From positions 124,001 through 188,000 of the forward strand of contig NZ_FMVF01000002.1 of assembly GCF_900101895.1 (NCBI RefSeq): a stretch of DNA of 64,000 nucleotides, in the 5' to 3' direction. Of the stretch, positions 51,074-61,007 are shown piece by piece. A model generated the notes under the pieces. The model saw only the letters and a program-made list of their open reading frames with translations. It did no database searches and was not told where the DNA came from. The stretch's first letter is position 1. Each line of letters begins with the position of its first letter. This DNA is from Flavobacterium caeni (GTDB lineage Bacteria; Bacteroidota; Bacteroidia; Flavobacteriales; Flavobacteriaceae). Both the position numbers and the translations under genes were made by a program.

Positions 51074-51832
51074 ATGAAAACCCTCATCATCGAAGACGAA
51101 AAACCGGCGGCGCGTCTGCTGCAACGCAAGTTGGAGAAACTCGGGATCCACGCCGATGCGATGCTGCATTCGGTGGCCGAATCGATCGCGTGGTTTGGGC
51201 ATAATCCGCACCCCGATTTGATCTTCCTCGACATACAGCTTTCCGACGGTCTGTCGTTCGAGATATTCGAGAAAATAGACATCAAAAGCGCGGTGATCTT
51301 CACGACGGCCTACGACGAATATGCGCTCAAGGCATTCAAGCTCAACAGCATCGACTATTTGCTCAAACCCATAGACGAAGACGATCTTGAAACGGCCGTC
51401 AACAAATTCAGCGCGCGCATTCCGTCAAGCAGGCCTACAGCCATCGATTTCGAGCAAATCAAGGCGTTGTTGGCCAATCCGTTCGACAAGACCTACAAGA
51501 AGCGCTTTACGGTCAAGATCGGGCACCAACTCAAGGTGATTTCGATCGATGAGGTCGAGTGTTTTTACAGCGAGAACAAAGGGACCTACCTGCATACCAA
51601 AGACAGCCGCGACTATCTGCTCGACGGTACGCTCGAGGAATTGGAACGCGAGCTTGATCCTGCCGAATTTTTCCGCGTCAGCCGAAAGTTTATCGTCCCG
51701 CTGCGCGCCATCAAGGAAATTGCGGTATACAGCAATTCGCGGCTCAAGGTTTTGTTGCCTACCTACAAAGCCGATGAGGTGGTGGTGAGCCGTGAGAAAG
51801 TGTCGGATTTTAAAGCGTGGATCGATGCGTAG
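51074..51832 (+). CDS. LytTR family response regulator
   Basis: Response regulator of 252 residues. The receiver has IIEDEKPAARLLQRKL, the phosphorylated aspartate in DLIFLDIQLSDG, the TTAYDEYALKAF segment and the KP of YLLKPID. The C-terminal LytTR DNA-binding domain starts RFTVKIGHQLKVISIDEVECFYSENKGTYL and ends RVSRKFIVPLRAIKEIAVYSNSRLKVLL. It is the probable partner of the LytS-2TM kinase upstream. Its last codons overlap the start of the CocE-type hydrolase gene by 8 bases. Confidence 0.95.
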   Translation: MKTLIIEDEKPAARLLQRKLEKLGIHADAMLHSVAESIAWFGHNPHPDLIFLDIQLSDGLSFEIFEKIDIKSAVIFTTAYDEYALKAFKLNSIDYLLKPIDEDDLETAVNKFSARIPSSRPTAIDFEQIKALLANPFDKTYKKRFTVKIGHQLKVISIDEVECFYSENKGTYLHTKDSRDYLLDGTLEELERELDPAEFFRVSRKFIVPLRAIKEIAVYSNSRLKVLLPTYKADEVVVSREKVSDFKAWIDA

Positions 51833-53516
51833 GATCGGCGTTTACGGAGTTGCCATGGCGCTGGCTTGTGCGTTTTCGGGAAATGTACGGGGTCAAAGCG
51901 CCGCCGTGCTGTCCGACAGTTTGTTCGTAATCCGCGACAGTGTAGAAATCCCGACGCGTAGCGGTATTCCGATTTCGGCCATTGTGGTGCGCAAAAAAGG
52001 CAATGACGCACCGTTGCCCGCCGTACTTTTTTATACGACCTATTTTCAAGGTCCTAAAGATGCGGTGCTCGGCAAACGATCGGCCATTAGGGATTACGTG
52101 GGCGTGGTGGCCTATGCGCGCGGCATCCGGACAAACCTCAAGCATTATGCGCCGTACGAACACGAATCAGGCGATCTGTACGACATCATCGACTGGGTCG
52201 CCAAGCAGTCGTGGTGTGACGGACGCGTAGGTATGCTGGGTGGCAGTTACACCGGATTTGCACAATGGGCCGCGGCAAAAAAGAGACATCCGGCGCTCAA
52301 GACCATCGTGCCGCAGGTGGCCGTGATGCCCGGTTTCGATGCGCCGATGGAAAACAACGTCCCCATTGGCAATGTTTTCAGCTGGGCGCACGAGAACATC
52401 TATAGATTTCCGGCCATCGGGAGGGGGTTGGTGTTTGAGTGGTTCAATGCAGGAAGTTCGTTCCGCGGCCTCGACAGCCTTGAGGGTCATCCCAGTCCGA
52501 TTTTTCAAAAATGGCTCGCGCATCCGGCCTATGACGCGTATTGGCGGTCTTTGGCGCCCACCGATGCCGAATATGCGCAAATCGATATCCCGATCCTTTC
52601 GACGACCGGTTATTACGATGGTTCGCAGATCGGCGCGCTGCAATACTACAAATCGCATCTGAAGAACAATCCCAATGCCGAGCATTATTTGGTTATAGGT
52701 CCTTACGATCATTGGGGAGGGCAAAGAAATGCGGCTTCAAATCTGATGGGTTATGACATCGATCCTGTGGCGCAAGTGAACATGGGCGATTTGGCGTACC
52801 AGTGGATGGATTATATCATGAAAGCGCATCCCAAGCCCGATTTGCTTCGCGACAAGGTCAACTACGAGGTCATGGGTGGCAACCATTGGAAACACGCGCC
52901 TTCTGTCGACAAAATGGCAAACAACAAACTTAAGTTTTACCTCAATGGAGCAAAACTAAGTAGTAAGCCCGATGGGTCACGGTATGTTTCGCAAACCGTG
53001 GATTTCAAAGACCGCGAAAACCAGAACGCCTATTACACGCCAACCATAGTTTTCGATACGCTCGATGTAAGCAATGGTCGTGTGTTTGTGGGCGAACCGT
53101 TTGCAAAATCGATCGAAATCAGCGGTTCTTTCGAAGGGGAGCTATGCGTCACGATCAACAAAAAAGACATGGACGTGTCGCTCGCTTTCTATGAACTAAC
53201 CGCCAACGGCAAGTATTTTTTCTTGACGCGCTATGTAGGGCGCGCGAGTTACGCAAAGGACCGCACCAAGCGTTCGCTGATCGAGCCCGGTCGGCGCACA
53301 AAAATACCGTTGGCAGCTACGCGTGTGGTAAGTAAAAAGATGGAAAAAGGGAGTAGGTTGGTGGTTTTGCTCAACGTCAACAAACACCCGTTCGAAGTGG
53401 TCAATTATGGGTCGGGAAAAGAAGTCAGCGACGAAACGATCGACGATGCGGGGGCGCCGCTCGAAGTGAAATGGCACGGGGACAGCTTTATTTCGGTCCC
53501 GATTTGGGAAGATTAA
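51825..53516 (+). CDS. CocE/NonD family hydrolase (alpha/beta), exported
   Basis: Predicted serine hydrolase of 563 residues of the X-Pro dipeptidyl peptidase/glutaryl-acylase group. N-terminal signal-like segment (MRRIGVYGVAMALACAFSGNV). Catalytic triad: serine in MLGGSYTGFAQW, aspartate in LSTTGYYDGSQ, histidine in IGPYDHWGG. A C-terminal jelly-roll domain (SGSFEGELCVTINKKDMD) completes the family architecture. The ATG at 51825 overlaps the LytTR gene, so the hydrolase may be coupled to it. Substrates in the family are acylated peptides, beta-lactams or esters. Confidence 0.9.
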   Translation: MRRIGVYGVAMALACAFSGNVRGQSAAVLSDSLFVIRDSVEIPTRSGIPISAIVVRKKGNDAPLPAVLFYTTYFQGPKDAVLGKRSAIRDYVGVVAYARGIRTNLKHYAPYEHESGDLYDIIDWVAKQSWCDGRVGMLGGSYTGFAQWAAAKKRHPALKTIVPQVAVMPGFDAPMENNVPIGNVFSWAHENIYRFPAIGRGLVFEWFNAGSSFRGLDSLEGHPSPIFQKWLAHPAYDAYWRSLAPTDAEYAQIDIPILSTTGYYDGSQIGALQYYKSHLKNNPNAEHYLVIGPYDHWGGQRNAASNLMGYDIDPVAQVNMGDLAYQWMDYIMKAHPKPDLLRDKVNYEVMGGNHWKHAPSVDKMANNKLKFYLNGAKLSSKPDGSRYVSQTVDFKDRENQNAYYTPTIVFDTLDVSNGRVFVGEPFAKSIEISGSFEGELCVTINKKDMDVSLAFYELTANGKYFFLTRYVGRASYAKDRTKRSLIEPGRRTKIPLAATRVVSKKMEKGSRLVVLLNVNKHPFEVVNYGSGKEVSDETIDDAGAPLEVKWHGDSFISVPIWED

Positions 53517-53604
53517 TTTTGGGATTTTATTTAAAGTATAAGTTTTTATTAGTTAATTTATATCTTTGAAAATCAACAATAAAAATACTTAATATAGATT
53601 TGCT

Positions 53605-54630
53605 CTATAGCTGTTTTTTGGCTGCCCTCGCCTCCAAAACCAAGTAAAATTGAACGCCAAACAATGCCGATGCCAACACCAAATGCGCGGCCTGCGAACC
53701 AAACGGGAAATCGAAATAATACATCGCGATCCCGGTTGCAATTTCGAGCCCGATCAAGCCCAACACCCAATCGAGTTTTTTGTAGCCAAGCACCAACCGT
53801 CGGTTCCGCAAATACAACCAAACGTTAAAAAACAAAACGACAAACGAAAAGGTCCGGTGCAAATAGAAGTCCCAGTCGGGGTTGGAAAGTACCGCGGCCA
53901 TGTTGTCGTAACCCAGGTTTTTGACTTGCATGTCGACGAATTGACGCACCTGCGTCCCAATGACTACTTGCGTTAGGGATAAAAAGAGCGCCCCCCACAA
54001 CATTTTCGTGAACAAAGGGTCGTATTTCTTTTCGCTGCCTGTTCCGCTCGCTGTCCGAATAATGTACAGCATCAAAGCGACAATCACCAAAGCAACCACC
54101 ATGTGCAAGGTGATCTTGACCGGGTTCAGTACAGAATACACTACCGTGGCACCAAGCCAGGCCTGAAATCCCATCAGGAACACCGTCAGCCACGACAAAG
54201 CCGTGATACGCGCCTTGCTTTTTCGCCAGGCAAGCGAATATACTGCCATGATAAACACGGCAATGCCCGCGAGTGCGCCGCAAAGTCGGTTCAGGTACTC
54301 AATCCAGGTGTGTGTAGGGTTGAATATGGCGTAATCGTGCTTGGTGTACGGGCGCCAATGGCTTTCGTTGAATTGTTCGGCGGTCGTGAAATCGGCGTTG
54401 GCCACCCAAAGCGCTTCGTCCTTGACGATGACTTGGCCTTTCTCGAATGTTTTGTTCGGTCGCCAGGTCAGTTCTTCTACGTCGGTGGGCGGGATGTAGT
54501 AGCCAAAGCATTTGGGCCAATCGGGGCAGCCCATGCCCGAGCCCGTCATGCGAACCAATGCGCCCGCGACAATGACGCTGTATACCAATACCAAAGCGAT
54601 TTTCGCCGAGGGTAAGAATTTCTTTTTCAT
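53605..54630 (-). CDS. ctaA: heme A synthase (COX15/CtaA)
   Basis: Inner-membrane enzyme of 341 residues that oxidises the C8 methyl of heme O to heme A for cytochrome oxidase. Eight membrane helices in two four-helix bundles. Heme-ligand histidines appear in LHMVVALVIVALML and LHRTFSFVVLFFN; the extracytoplasmic motif SGMGCPDWPKCFG and the WIEYLNRLCGALAG segment are conserved. It carries a long insertion after the first helix, as usual in Bacteroidota. The 88-base gap before it contains two TAnnTTTG elements pointing towards its 3' end. Confidence 0.93.
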   Translation of the reverse strand: MKKKFLPSAKIALVLVYSVIVAGALVRMTGSGMGCPDWPKCFGYYIPPTDVEELTWRPNKTFEKGQVIVKDEALWVANADFTTAEQFNESHWRPYTKHDYAIFNPTHTWIEYLNRLCGALAGIAVFIMAVYSLAWRKSKARITALSWLTVFLMGFQAWLGATVVYSVLNPVKITLHMVVALVIVALMLYIIRTASGTGSEKKYDPLFTKMLWGALFLSLTQVVIGTQVRQFVDMQVKNLGYDNMAAVLSNPDWDFYLHRTFSFVVLFFNVWLYLRNRRLVLGYKKLDWVLGLIGLEIATGIAMYYFDFPFGSQAAHLVLASALFGVQFYLVLEARAAKKQL

Positions 54631-54683
54631 TTCAAGCAGATTGGGTTGTAAAAGTCCAATTTTTCGACGACGTCATGCGGTAT

Positions 54684-56105
54684 TTATTGCGGTTTGAGCC
54701 CGAGCTTTTGCGCGCGTTGCATCATCAATGCATAGGCGGCTTCGTATTCGTTGGGGATTTCGCCTTCGAGTATGGCCTCCTTGATGGCTTCTTTCAAAGT
54801 GCCGATCTCGCGCGATGGCGGCAGGTTAAAAATTGCCATGATTTCTTCGCCTGTGATGGGCGGTTGAAAGTTGCGCACGCGGTCGCGCTCCTCGACCTCG
54901 ACGATTTTCTCGCGGACGACCTTGAAGTTCTTGTGGTATTTCTTGAACTTGTTCGGGTTTTTGGTCGTAATGTCGGCCTCGCACAACGTCATCAGGTTCT
55001 CGACATCCTCGCCCGCGTCGAATACCAGCCTGCGCACGGCAGAATCGGTGACCTGGTCTTCCGAAAGCACGATCGGGCGTGAGCTCAGCGTGACCATCTT
55101 TTGTACAAACTTCATTTTGTGGTTGAGTGGCAACCGCAGTCTTTCGAATATCTTCTTGACCATTTTTCCGCCCAGGAATTCGTGTCCGTGAAACGTCCAG
55201 CCTTGTTTTTTGGTGAACCGCTTGGTGGGTGCCTTGCCGATGTCGTGCAAAAGCGCGGCCCAGCGCAGCCAAACGTCGTCGGTGTGCGGGCAAATGTTGT
55301 CTACCACCTCGAGCGTGTGGTAAAAGTTGTTTTTGTGTGTATGGCCTTCGATTTCCTCTACGTTGTTGAGCGCCGTGAGTTCGGGCAGGATCAAATCGAG
55401 CAGCCCTGTTTTGTACAGCAACAAAAATCCTTTGGACGGCTTGTCGGTAGACAGAATTTTGTTCAGTTCCTCTACGATGCGCTCGCCCGAGATGATTTTG
55501 ATACGCTCTTTGTTCCTGCCGATGGCATCGAGCGAATCGTCTTCGATCTCGAAATCGAGTTGCGTCGAAAAACGAATCGCGCGCATCATCCTGAGCGGAT
55601 CATCCGAATACGTAATATCCGGATTAAGAGGTGTTTTTATGGTTTTACTTTCCAAATCACTTAAGCCTGAAAACGGATCGAGCAAATCGCCGTAATCGGC
55701 CCTGTTCAATGAAAGTGCCAACGCGTTGATCGTAAAATCGCGGCGGTTTTGGTCGTCTTCTAGCGTGCCGTTTTCGACCATGGGTTTGCGGCTGTTGAAT
55801 TCATACGATTCCTTGCGGGCGCCCACAAATTCAACGTCGATGTCGTAATAGCGCAACATGGCCGTGCCGTAGTTCTTGAACACCTGTACCTTAGGTTGGT
55901 GCGGCAACAGTTCGGCTACCTTGAGCGCGAGTTCGATGCCGCTGCCCACGGCCACGATGTCGATGTCCTTTTTGTAATCGCGGCCCAGCAAAAAGTCGCG
56001 TACGAATCCTCCGATCACGTAGCTCTCGAGCCCCAATTCGGCCGAAGCACGGGCAATCACATCAAAAATTTTAGGGTGTAAGGCTTGTTTGAAATTTTGC
56101 GCCAC
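54684..56105 (-). CDS. cca: CCA tRNA nucleotidyltransferase with HD domain
   Basis: tRNA maturation enzyme of 473 residues that adds or repairs the 3' CCA. Nucleotidyltransferase core [21 protein letters not shown] (GGxxRD and DxD), then [11 protein letters not shown] and [17 protein letters not shown], with a C-terminal HD domain ([13 protein letters not shown]). No ATG is available; GTG 56105 gives [20 protein letters not shown], 8 bases after the TsaC/Sua5 stop. The longer open frame reaching 56777 is only an overlap with that gene. The two form an operon of tRNA-maturation genes. Confidence 0.94.
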   Translation of the reverse strand: MAQNFKQALHPKIFDVIARASAELGLESYVIGGFVRDFLLGRDYKKDIDIVAVGSGIELALKVAELLPHQPKVQVFKNYGTAMLRYYDIDVEFVGARKESYEFNSRKPMVENGTLEDDQNRRDFTINALALSLNRADYGDLLDPFSGLSDLESKTIKTPLNPDITYSDDPLRMMRAIRFSTQLDFEIEDDSLDAIGRNKERIKIISGERIVEELNKILSTDKPSKGFLLLYKTGLLDLILPELTALNNVEEIEGHTHKNNFYHTLEVVDNICPHTDDVWLRWAALLHDIGKAPTKRFTKKQGWTFHGHEFLGGKMVKKIFERLRLPLNHKMKFVQKMVTLSSRPIVLSEDQVTDSAVRRLVFDAGEDVENLMTLCEADITTKNPNKFKKYHKNFKVVREKIVEVEERDRVRNFQPPITGEEIMAIFNLPPSREIGTLKEAIKEAILEGEIPNEYEAAYALMMQRAQKLGLKPQ

Positions 56106-56113
56106 GGGTTGAA

Positions 56114-56674
56114 CTATTTCCGGATGATCTTTACTTGCGAATCGTGCGTGAGCTTGATGATCGTAGACGGTTTGCCCGACACTTTGTCGCGGTGCAAATT
56201 TACGACATAGTCGACGCCGTTTACAATTTCGGGACTGATTTCTGCAAAACTTTTGGGTGTGGGTTGGCCCGAGATGTTGGCCGAGGTAGATACGAGCGGT
56301 TTTTTCATGCGCTCCATCAGCTTGTAGCAAAATGGCTCCTTGACGATCCGGATCCCGAGCGTCTTGTCCTGGCCGATCACGTTGGCCGCCACATTGCGCG
56401 GGTTGTCGAGGATGAGCGTGGTAGGGTTCTCGGACAAATCGAGGATTTGCCATGCCACTTCGGGGATTTCGCGGAACACGTTGTACATCATCTTTTCGCC
56501 ATTCATCAAAACAATCATGCTTTGCGTTTCGGCGCGTTGCTTGAGCCGGTAGATTTTGGCGACGGCCTCGGCATTGGTGGCGTCGCACCCGATGCCCCAA
56601 ACCGTATCGGTAGGGTACAGGATGATGCCGCCACTTTGAATCACCTCGAACGCTTTTTGGATTTCCTCTTGCAT
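56114..56674 (-). CDS. threonylcarbamoyl-AMP synthase (TsaC/Sua5 type)
   Basis: Enzyme of 186 residues making threonylcarbamoyl-AMP for tRNA t6A37. Signature [57 protein letters not shown] and [19 protein letters not shown] all match the short TsaC branch (no Sua5 C-terminal domain). It is cotranscribed with cca, and is distinct from the YciO-type paralogue at 22278. Promoter at 56691-56698. Confidence 0.93.
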   Translation of the reverse strand: MQEEIQKAFEVIQSGGIILYPTDTVWGIGCDATNAEAVAKIYRLKQRAETQSMIVLMNGEKMMYNVFREIPEVAWQILDLSENPTTLILDNPRNVAANVIGQDKTLGIRIVKEPFCYKLMERMKKPLVSTSANISGQPTPKSFAEISPEIVNGVDYVVNLHRDKVSGKPSTIIKLTHDSQVKIIRK

Positions 56675-56690
56675 GGGATTTTCTTTCGCG

Positions 56691-56698
56691 CAAAGCTA
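56691..56698 (-). promoter_or_regulatory. -7 promoter element for the tsaC-like/cca operon
   Basis: TAGCTTTG on the minus strand, perfect TAnnTTTG, 17 bases upstream of the ATG at 56674, giving a very short leader. Confidence 0.6.
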
Positions 56699-56853
56699 CG
56701 ATTTTTGCATGAAATACCGCGACGCGCGATCGCCGTGCCCGATTCCACAAATGCTTCCTCGGTTCTTTCGGAAACATTTTGCGGCCGCATCGGATTCTGG
56801 AAAAAATAGTCGAATTGTTGACAAAATAAAGCGCGAGGGGCGGTAAATATCTT

Positions 56854-56861
56854 TATTTTTG
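56854..56861 (+). promoter_or_regulatory. -7 promoter element of the polysaccharide operon
   Basis: TATTTTTG, perfect TAnnTTTG, 20 bases before ATG 56881. Confidence 0.6.
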
Positions 56862-56880
56862 CTAGTCCAAAAAGGTTAAG

Positions 56881-57789
56881 ATGGGTTTCAGTATTTTTCG
56901 CAAAAGTCCGGTCAAGATCGGTTTTTTGATTTCCTACGATTACAAATACATTTTCGACGCGTTGCCGATCGTATACGATTATGCCGACGAGATCATCCTG
57001 TGTGTAGACGTCAACCGCAACACTTGGGCAGGGAAGAAGTACGACCTCGATCCCGCTTTTTTTGACCAGATTCGCGCCATCGATCCCAACCAGAAAATCG
57101 TTTTTTACGAAGACGATTTTTACGTCCCGACGCTCACGCCCATGGAAAACGATACGCGCGAACGCAACATGCTGTCCGAAAAAATGGGTCCCGATTGCTG
57201 GAAGCTCCAGATCGACGCCGACGAGTATTTCCTCAATTTCGACGCCGTGTACCATTTTTTGCAGAAACACCGTTACCTGCTGTCGAAACCCGACCACAAC
57301 CCGGTGTGCATCCGCGGCAACTGGATCACATTGTTCAAGAAAACCAAGCACGGCTACATCTACATCGACAACGAAGAGGATTTTTCGTTCGCAACCAACT
57401 TGGTCGGAAAACACTTTTTTGCGCGCGATCTCGAGGGCAAGACCAACCGCGAGATCTACACCAACTTTCGCGTACTGCACCATTCCTGGGCGCGCGAGCC
57501 GCACGAGGTGCACCAAAAAATCAAGAACTGGTCGCACAAAGACGATTTTGATGGCGATGCGTTTTATGAATTCTGGATGTCGATCGACGAAAGCAATTAC
57601 ATGAATTTCCACGACCTGCACCCGATTTACAAAGGCGCGTGGCAAAACCTTAAGTTCATCGCTTGTTCGGATGTGCAGGACTTCATCAACAAGTTCAACG
57701 CCACGCATCCGCCGCTCGAAACCACCGAACTGCCCAAGCGCTATTTCAAGAAATACCTCAAAAACACGCTCAAAGTCTGGCGCAAATAA
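56881..57789 (+). CDS. glycosyltransferase family 2-like protein
   Basis: Soluble protein of 302 residues. LISYDYKYIFDALPIVYDYADEII and the DxD-like WKLQIDADEYFLNF point to a GT2-like glycosyltransferase of the Glyco_tranf_2_4 kind; RVLHHSWAREPHEVHQKIKNWSH follows. The sugar donor is unknown. It is the first gene of a tightly packed surface-polysaccharide operon and overlaps the next gene by one base (TAATG). Confidence 0.75.
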   Translation: MGFSIFRKSPVKIGFLISYDYKYIFDALPIVYDYADEIILCVDVNRNTWAGKKYDLDPAFFDQIRAIDPNQKIVFYEDDFYVPTLTPMENDTRERNMLSEKMGPDCWKLQIDADEYFLNFDAVYHFLQKHRYLLSKPDHNPVCIRGNWITLFKKTKHGYIYIDNEEDFSFATNLVGKHFFARDLEGKTNREIYTNFRVLHHSWAREPHEVHQKIKNWSHKDDFDGDAFYEFWMSIDESNYMNFHDLHPIYKGAWQNLKFIACSDVQDFINKFNATHPPLETTELPKRYFKKYLKNTLKVWRK

Positions 57790-58922
57790 TGCCTATGAAG
57801 CTATTACTCGATCCGCAGGCCTACAACATGCAGCGATTTGGCGGCATCACACGCTACCACACCGAGGTGCTTGTCGAATTGTCTAAGATGGGCGTCTCCA
57901 TCGAATGTCCGGTCCTGTTTGCCGACAACCTGCACCTTAAGGAACACGGGCTGTTTCAAAGCCAGTGGAGCGACGTGATGCGTTGGCGTTGGTTGCCCAA
58001 ATTTGTGCGCAAGAAAATCGCCAAGAAGTTCCGTCGCAAGAATTTCAAACGCACCAAAGAAGCGCTCAAAAGGCAGGACTACGACGTTTTTGTAAGCACC
58101 TATTACGATCCGTATTTTCTCGATTACATTGGCGACAAGCCGTTTGTGCTGACCTTGCACGACATGATCCACGATTTGTTTCCGCAGTATTTTACGCGCG
58201 ACAAGAACACCGTGGCCTGGAAGAAGTTGTTGCTCGAGAAAGCCACACGCGTGATTGCCGTTTCCGAGAACAGCAAACGCGATGCGCTTAGGATTTATCC
58301 GCAGCTTGACCCCGATAAATTCGATGTGGTGTACTTGTCACAAAGCATCGATACGGTGTCGAAAGTGCATGTCGATTTGCCGCAAAAGTTCATCCTTTTT
58401 GTCGGCAACAGAACGATATACAAGAATTTCAACTTTTTCATCGAGGCCGTCGCGCCGCTTTTAAAGACCGATCCCGATTTGTTCGTGGTGGCCGCGGGTG
58501 GCAATGGTTTCGAAAAGGACGAAGCCGACTTGTTGCAAAAACTCGGTATCGCCGCGCAGGTCATCCAGCAGAATTTCGAGGACAACGAGCTCGCTTCTTA
58601 TTACGGGCAAGCCCAGTGTTTTGTGTTTCCGTCCGAGTACGAAGGTTTCGGGATTCCGGTGCTCGAGGCCATGGCATGCGGATGTCCGGTGGTGTTGGCG
58701 CACCACAGCTCGTTTCCCGAAGTGGCGGGCGAGGCGGGCGTTTATTTCGAATTACACAACGCCGACGATTTGAAAGACAAAGTCGCGCAATTGCTTTCCG
58801 ATCCGGCCTTGCGTGCCGATTTCAGCCAAAAAGGCCTGCAACGCGCCGCCCAGTTCAGTTGGCAAAAAACCGCCGCGGGATGCCTAGAAAGCTACCGCAA
58901 GGCGCTGGCGCAAAAAGCCTGA
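57789..58922 (+). CDS. glycosyltransferase family 4 (GT-B) protein
   Basis: Protein of 377 residues of the GT4 family. The N-terminal Rossmann part has MQRFGGITRYHTEVLVELSK and LTLHDMIHDLFP; the C-terminal UDP/GDP-sugar-binding half has FVGNRTIYKNFNFFIEA and the hallmark FVFPSEYEGFGIPVLEAMACGCPVV (E-x7-E region), then FPEVAGEAGVYF. It starts at ATG 57789 inside the previous stop; ATG 57795 is possible. Homologues are mannosyl- or other hexosyltransferases, so GDP-mannose, also the feedstock of gmd, is a possible donor. Confidence 0.92.
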   Translation: MPMKLLLDPQAYNMQRFGGITRYHTEVLVELSKMGVSIECPVLFADNLHLKEHGLFQSQWSDVMRWRWLPKFVRKKIAKKFRRKNFKRTKEALKRQDYDVFVSTYYDPYFLDYIGDKPFVLTLHDMIHDLFPQYFTRDKNTVAWKKLLLEKATRVIAVSENSKRDALRIYPQLDPDKFDVVYLSQSIDTVSKVHVDLPQKFILFVGNRTIYKNFNFFIEAVAPLLKTDPDLFVVAAGGNGFEKDEADLLQKLGIAAQVIQQNFEDNELASYYGQAQCFVFPSEYEGFGIPVLEAMACGCPVVLAHHSSFPEVAGEAGVYFELHNADDLKDKVAQLLSDPALRADFSQKGLQRAAQFSWQKTAAGCLESYRKALAQKA

Positions 58923-58940
58923 CGGCAACGAAATTTTGCC

Positions 58941-58948
58941 TATTTTTG
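58941..58948 (+). promoter_or_regulatory. -7 promoter element for gmd
   Basis: TATTTTTG, perfect TAnnTTTG, 40 bases before the gmd ATG, giving the fucose genes an internal promoter. Confidence 0.55.
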
Positions 58949-58988
58949 CACGGCATTTACGATAGTAGACAAACAAAAACAAAAATAT

Positions 58989-60077
58989 ATGAAAGTCGCA
59001 TTGGTTACAGGGATTACAGGACAGGACGGCGCTTATCTGGCCGAATTGCTGTTGGAAAAAGGCTACATGGTGCACGGCATCAAACGCCGCAGCTCGTTGT
59101 TCAACACCCAGCGCATCGACCACATTTACGAAGATCCGCACGTCGAGCATCCGCATTTCAAGCTGCATTATGGCGATTTGAGCGATTCGACCAACCTGAT
59201 CCGCATCATCCAGGAAACCCAGCCCGACGAAATCTACAACCTGGGCGCGATGAGCCACGTCAAGGTGAGTTTCGACGTGCCCGAATACACGGCCAACGCC
59301 GACGGCATCGGGACTTTGCGCATCCTCGACGCGGTGCGTTTGCTCGGGCTGACCAAAAAAACCAAGATTTACCAGGCCTCGACGTCGGAATTGTACGGAT
59401 TGGTGCAAGAGGTGCCGCAAAAGGAAACCACGCCGTTTTATCCGCGTTCGCCGTATGCCGTCGCCAAAATGTATGCGTATTGGATTACCGTCAACTACCG
59501 CGAAGCCTACGACATGTTTGCCTGTAACGGCATTTTGTTCAACCACGAAAGCCCACGCCGCGGCGAGACGTTCGTGACCCGAAAAATCACGCGTGGCGTC
59601 GCGCAAATGGCGCTCGGGATGGCCGATACGCTTTACATGGGTAACATCGATTCGCAACGCGACTGGGGCCATGCCAAGGATTATGTCGAGGCGATGTGGC
59701 GCATTTTGCAACAAGACAAACCCGAAGATTTTGTGATTGCGACGGGCGTGACCACAACGGTGCGCGATTTCATCAAGATGGCATTTGCCGAAGTGGGCGT
59801 GGTGCTCGAGTTCAAAGGCGAAGGCGTCGACGAAAAGGCTACCGTCGTTTCAAGTTCGAATCCGGAATACAAATTCAAGATAGGGCAGGTGGTTGTGCAG
59901 ATCGACCCGGCGTATTTCCGCCCAACCGAAGTCGACTTGCTCATCGGCGACCCGACCAAGGCCAAGACCAAATTGGGCTGGCAGCCTAAATACACGCTCG
60001 ACATGCTCGTCAAGGAAATGATGGCGGCCGATGTAGAGATTTTCAAAAAGGAATTGCACCTCAAAAACTTCCAATAA
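58989..60077 (+). CDS. gmd: GDP-mannose 4,6-dehydratase
   Basis: Extended SDR enzyme of 362 residues that converts GDP-mannose to GDP-4-keto-6-deoxymannose. N-terminal [19 protein letters not shown] binds [21 protein letters not shown], the catalytic SSTSELYG-like segment ([17 protein letters not shown]) and [12 protein letters not shown] (YxxxK) are all diagnostic, as is [17 protein letters not shown]. The next gene completes GDP-L-fucose synthesis, 3 bases after the stop. Confidence 0.97.
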   Translation: MKVALVTGITGQDGAYLAELLLEKGYMVHGIKRRSSLFNTQRIDHIYEDPHVEHPHFKLHYGDLSDSTNLIRIIQETQPDEIYNLGAMSHVKVSFDVPEYTANADGIGTLRILDAVRLLGLTKKTKIYQASTSELYGLVQEVPQKETTPFYPRSPYAVAKMYAYWITVNYREAYDMFACNGILFNHESPRRGETFVTRKITRGVAQMALGMADTLYMGNIDSQRDWGHAKDYVEAMWRILQQDKPEDFVIATGVTTTVRDFIKMAFAEVGVVLEFKGEGVDEKATVVSSSNPEYKFKIGQVVVQIDPAYFRPTEVDLLIGDPTKAKTKLGWQPKYTLDMLVKEMMAADVEIFKKELHLKNFQ

Positions 60078-60080
60078 TCG

Positions 60081-61007
60081 ATGGAAAAAAATGCCAAGAT
60101 ATATGTGGCCGGACACCGCGGTATGGTGGGCAGCGCGATCGTCAAGGATTTGCAGGCGCGCGGCTTTAACAACATCGTGACGCGTACGTCCACCGAACTC
60201 AATTTGATCGACCAGACCGCCGTGGCGCACTTTTTCGACCAGGAAAAACCCGAATATGTGTTTCTCGCAGCGGCCAAGGTAGGCGGCATCGTGGCCAACA
60301 ATACCTACCGCGCCGACTTTTTGTACGAGAACCTCATGATCCAGAGCAATGTGATCCACGAAAGTTACAATACGGGCGTCAAGAAATTGCTGTTCTTGGG
60401 GTCTACGTGTATTTATCCGAAGATGGCGCCACAGCCGTTGCGCGAAGATTATCTGCTCACGGGGCTTTTGGAAGAAACCAACGAACCGTACGCCATCGCC
60501 AAGATTTCGGGCATCAAGATGTGCGACGCTTACCGCGACCAGTACGGCTGCAACTTCATCTCGGTGATGCCAACCAACCTTTACGGATTGAACGACAACT
60601 ACGATTTGCAGAATTCGCACGTGTTGCCGGCTTTGTTGCGCAAATTCCACGAAGCCAAACAAAATGGCGACAAAACCGTCACCGTTTGGGGTTCGGGATC
60701 GCCGTTGCGTGAGTTTTTGCACGCGACCGATATGGCGAACGCTTGCGTCTACCTGATGCTCCATTACAACGACCGCGGGTTTGTGAACATTGGTACCGGC
60801 AAAGAAATCTCGATCAAGGATTTGGCCTATCTGGTCAAGGATACGGTTGGGTTTGACGGCGAAGTGGTGTTCGATACGACCAAGCCCGATGGCACGCCGC
60901 GCAAGCTTACCGATACGACCAAACTCAACGGCCTCGGATGGAAACATTCGATCGAACTGCCCGACGGCATTGCGAAGGTGTACCGCGAAAAATTCCTCGA
61001 GGTCTGA
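60081..61007 (+). CDS. fcl: GDP-L-fucose synthase
   Basis: Bifunctional epimerase-reductase of 308 residues giving GDP-L-fucose. GHRGMVGSAIVKDL is the NADP site; LAAAKVGGIVANNTYRADFLYENL, LGSTCIYPKMAPQP and PYAIAKISGIKMCDAYR (YxxxK) are characteristic. With gmd it commits the cell to an L-fucose-containing glycan, though salvage or other 6-deoxy sugars downstream cannot be excluded. It overlaps the next gene in TGATG. Confidence 0.96.
   Translation: MEKNAKIYVAGHRGMVGSAIVKDLQARGFNNIVTRTSTELNLIDQTAVAHFFDQEKPEYVFLAAAKVGGIVANNTYRADFLYENLMIQSNVIHESYNTGVKKLLFLGSTCIYPKMAPQPLREDYLLTGLLEETNEPYAIAKISGIKMCDAYRDQYGCNFISVMPTNLYGLNDNYDLQNSHVLPALLRKFHEAKQNGDKTVTVWGSGSPLREFLHATDMANACVYLMLHYNDRGFVNIGTGKEISIKDLAYLVKDTVGFDGEVVFDTTKPDGTPRKLTDTTKLNGLGWKHSIELPDGIAKVYREKFLEV

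Noticed and set aside
56106-56777. Longer N-terminus of the CCA enzyme
   Set aside because: The extra 224 codons are an alternative frame of the tsaC-like gene. The family N-terminus begins near VAQNFKQAL.
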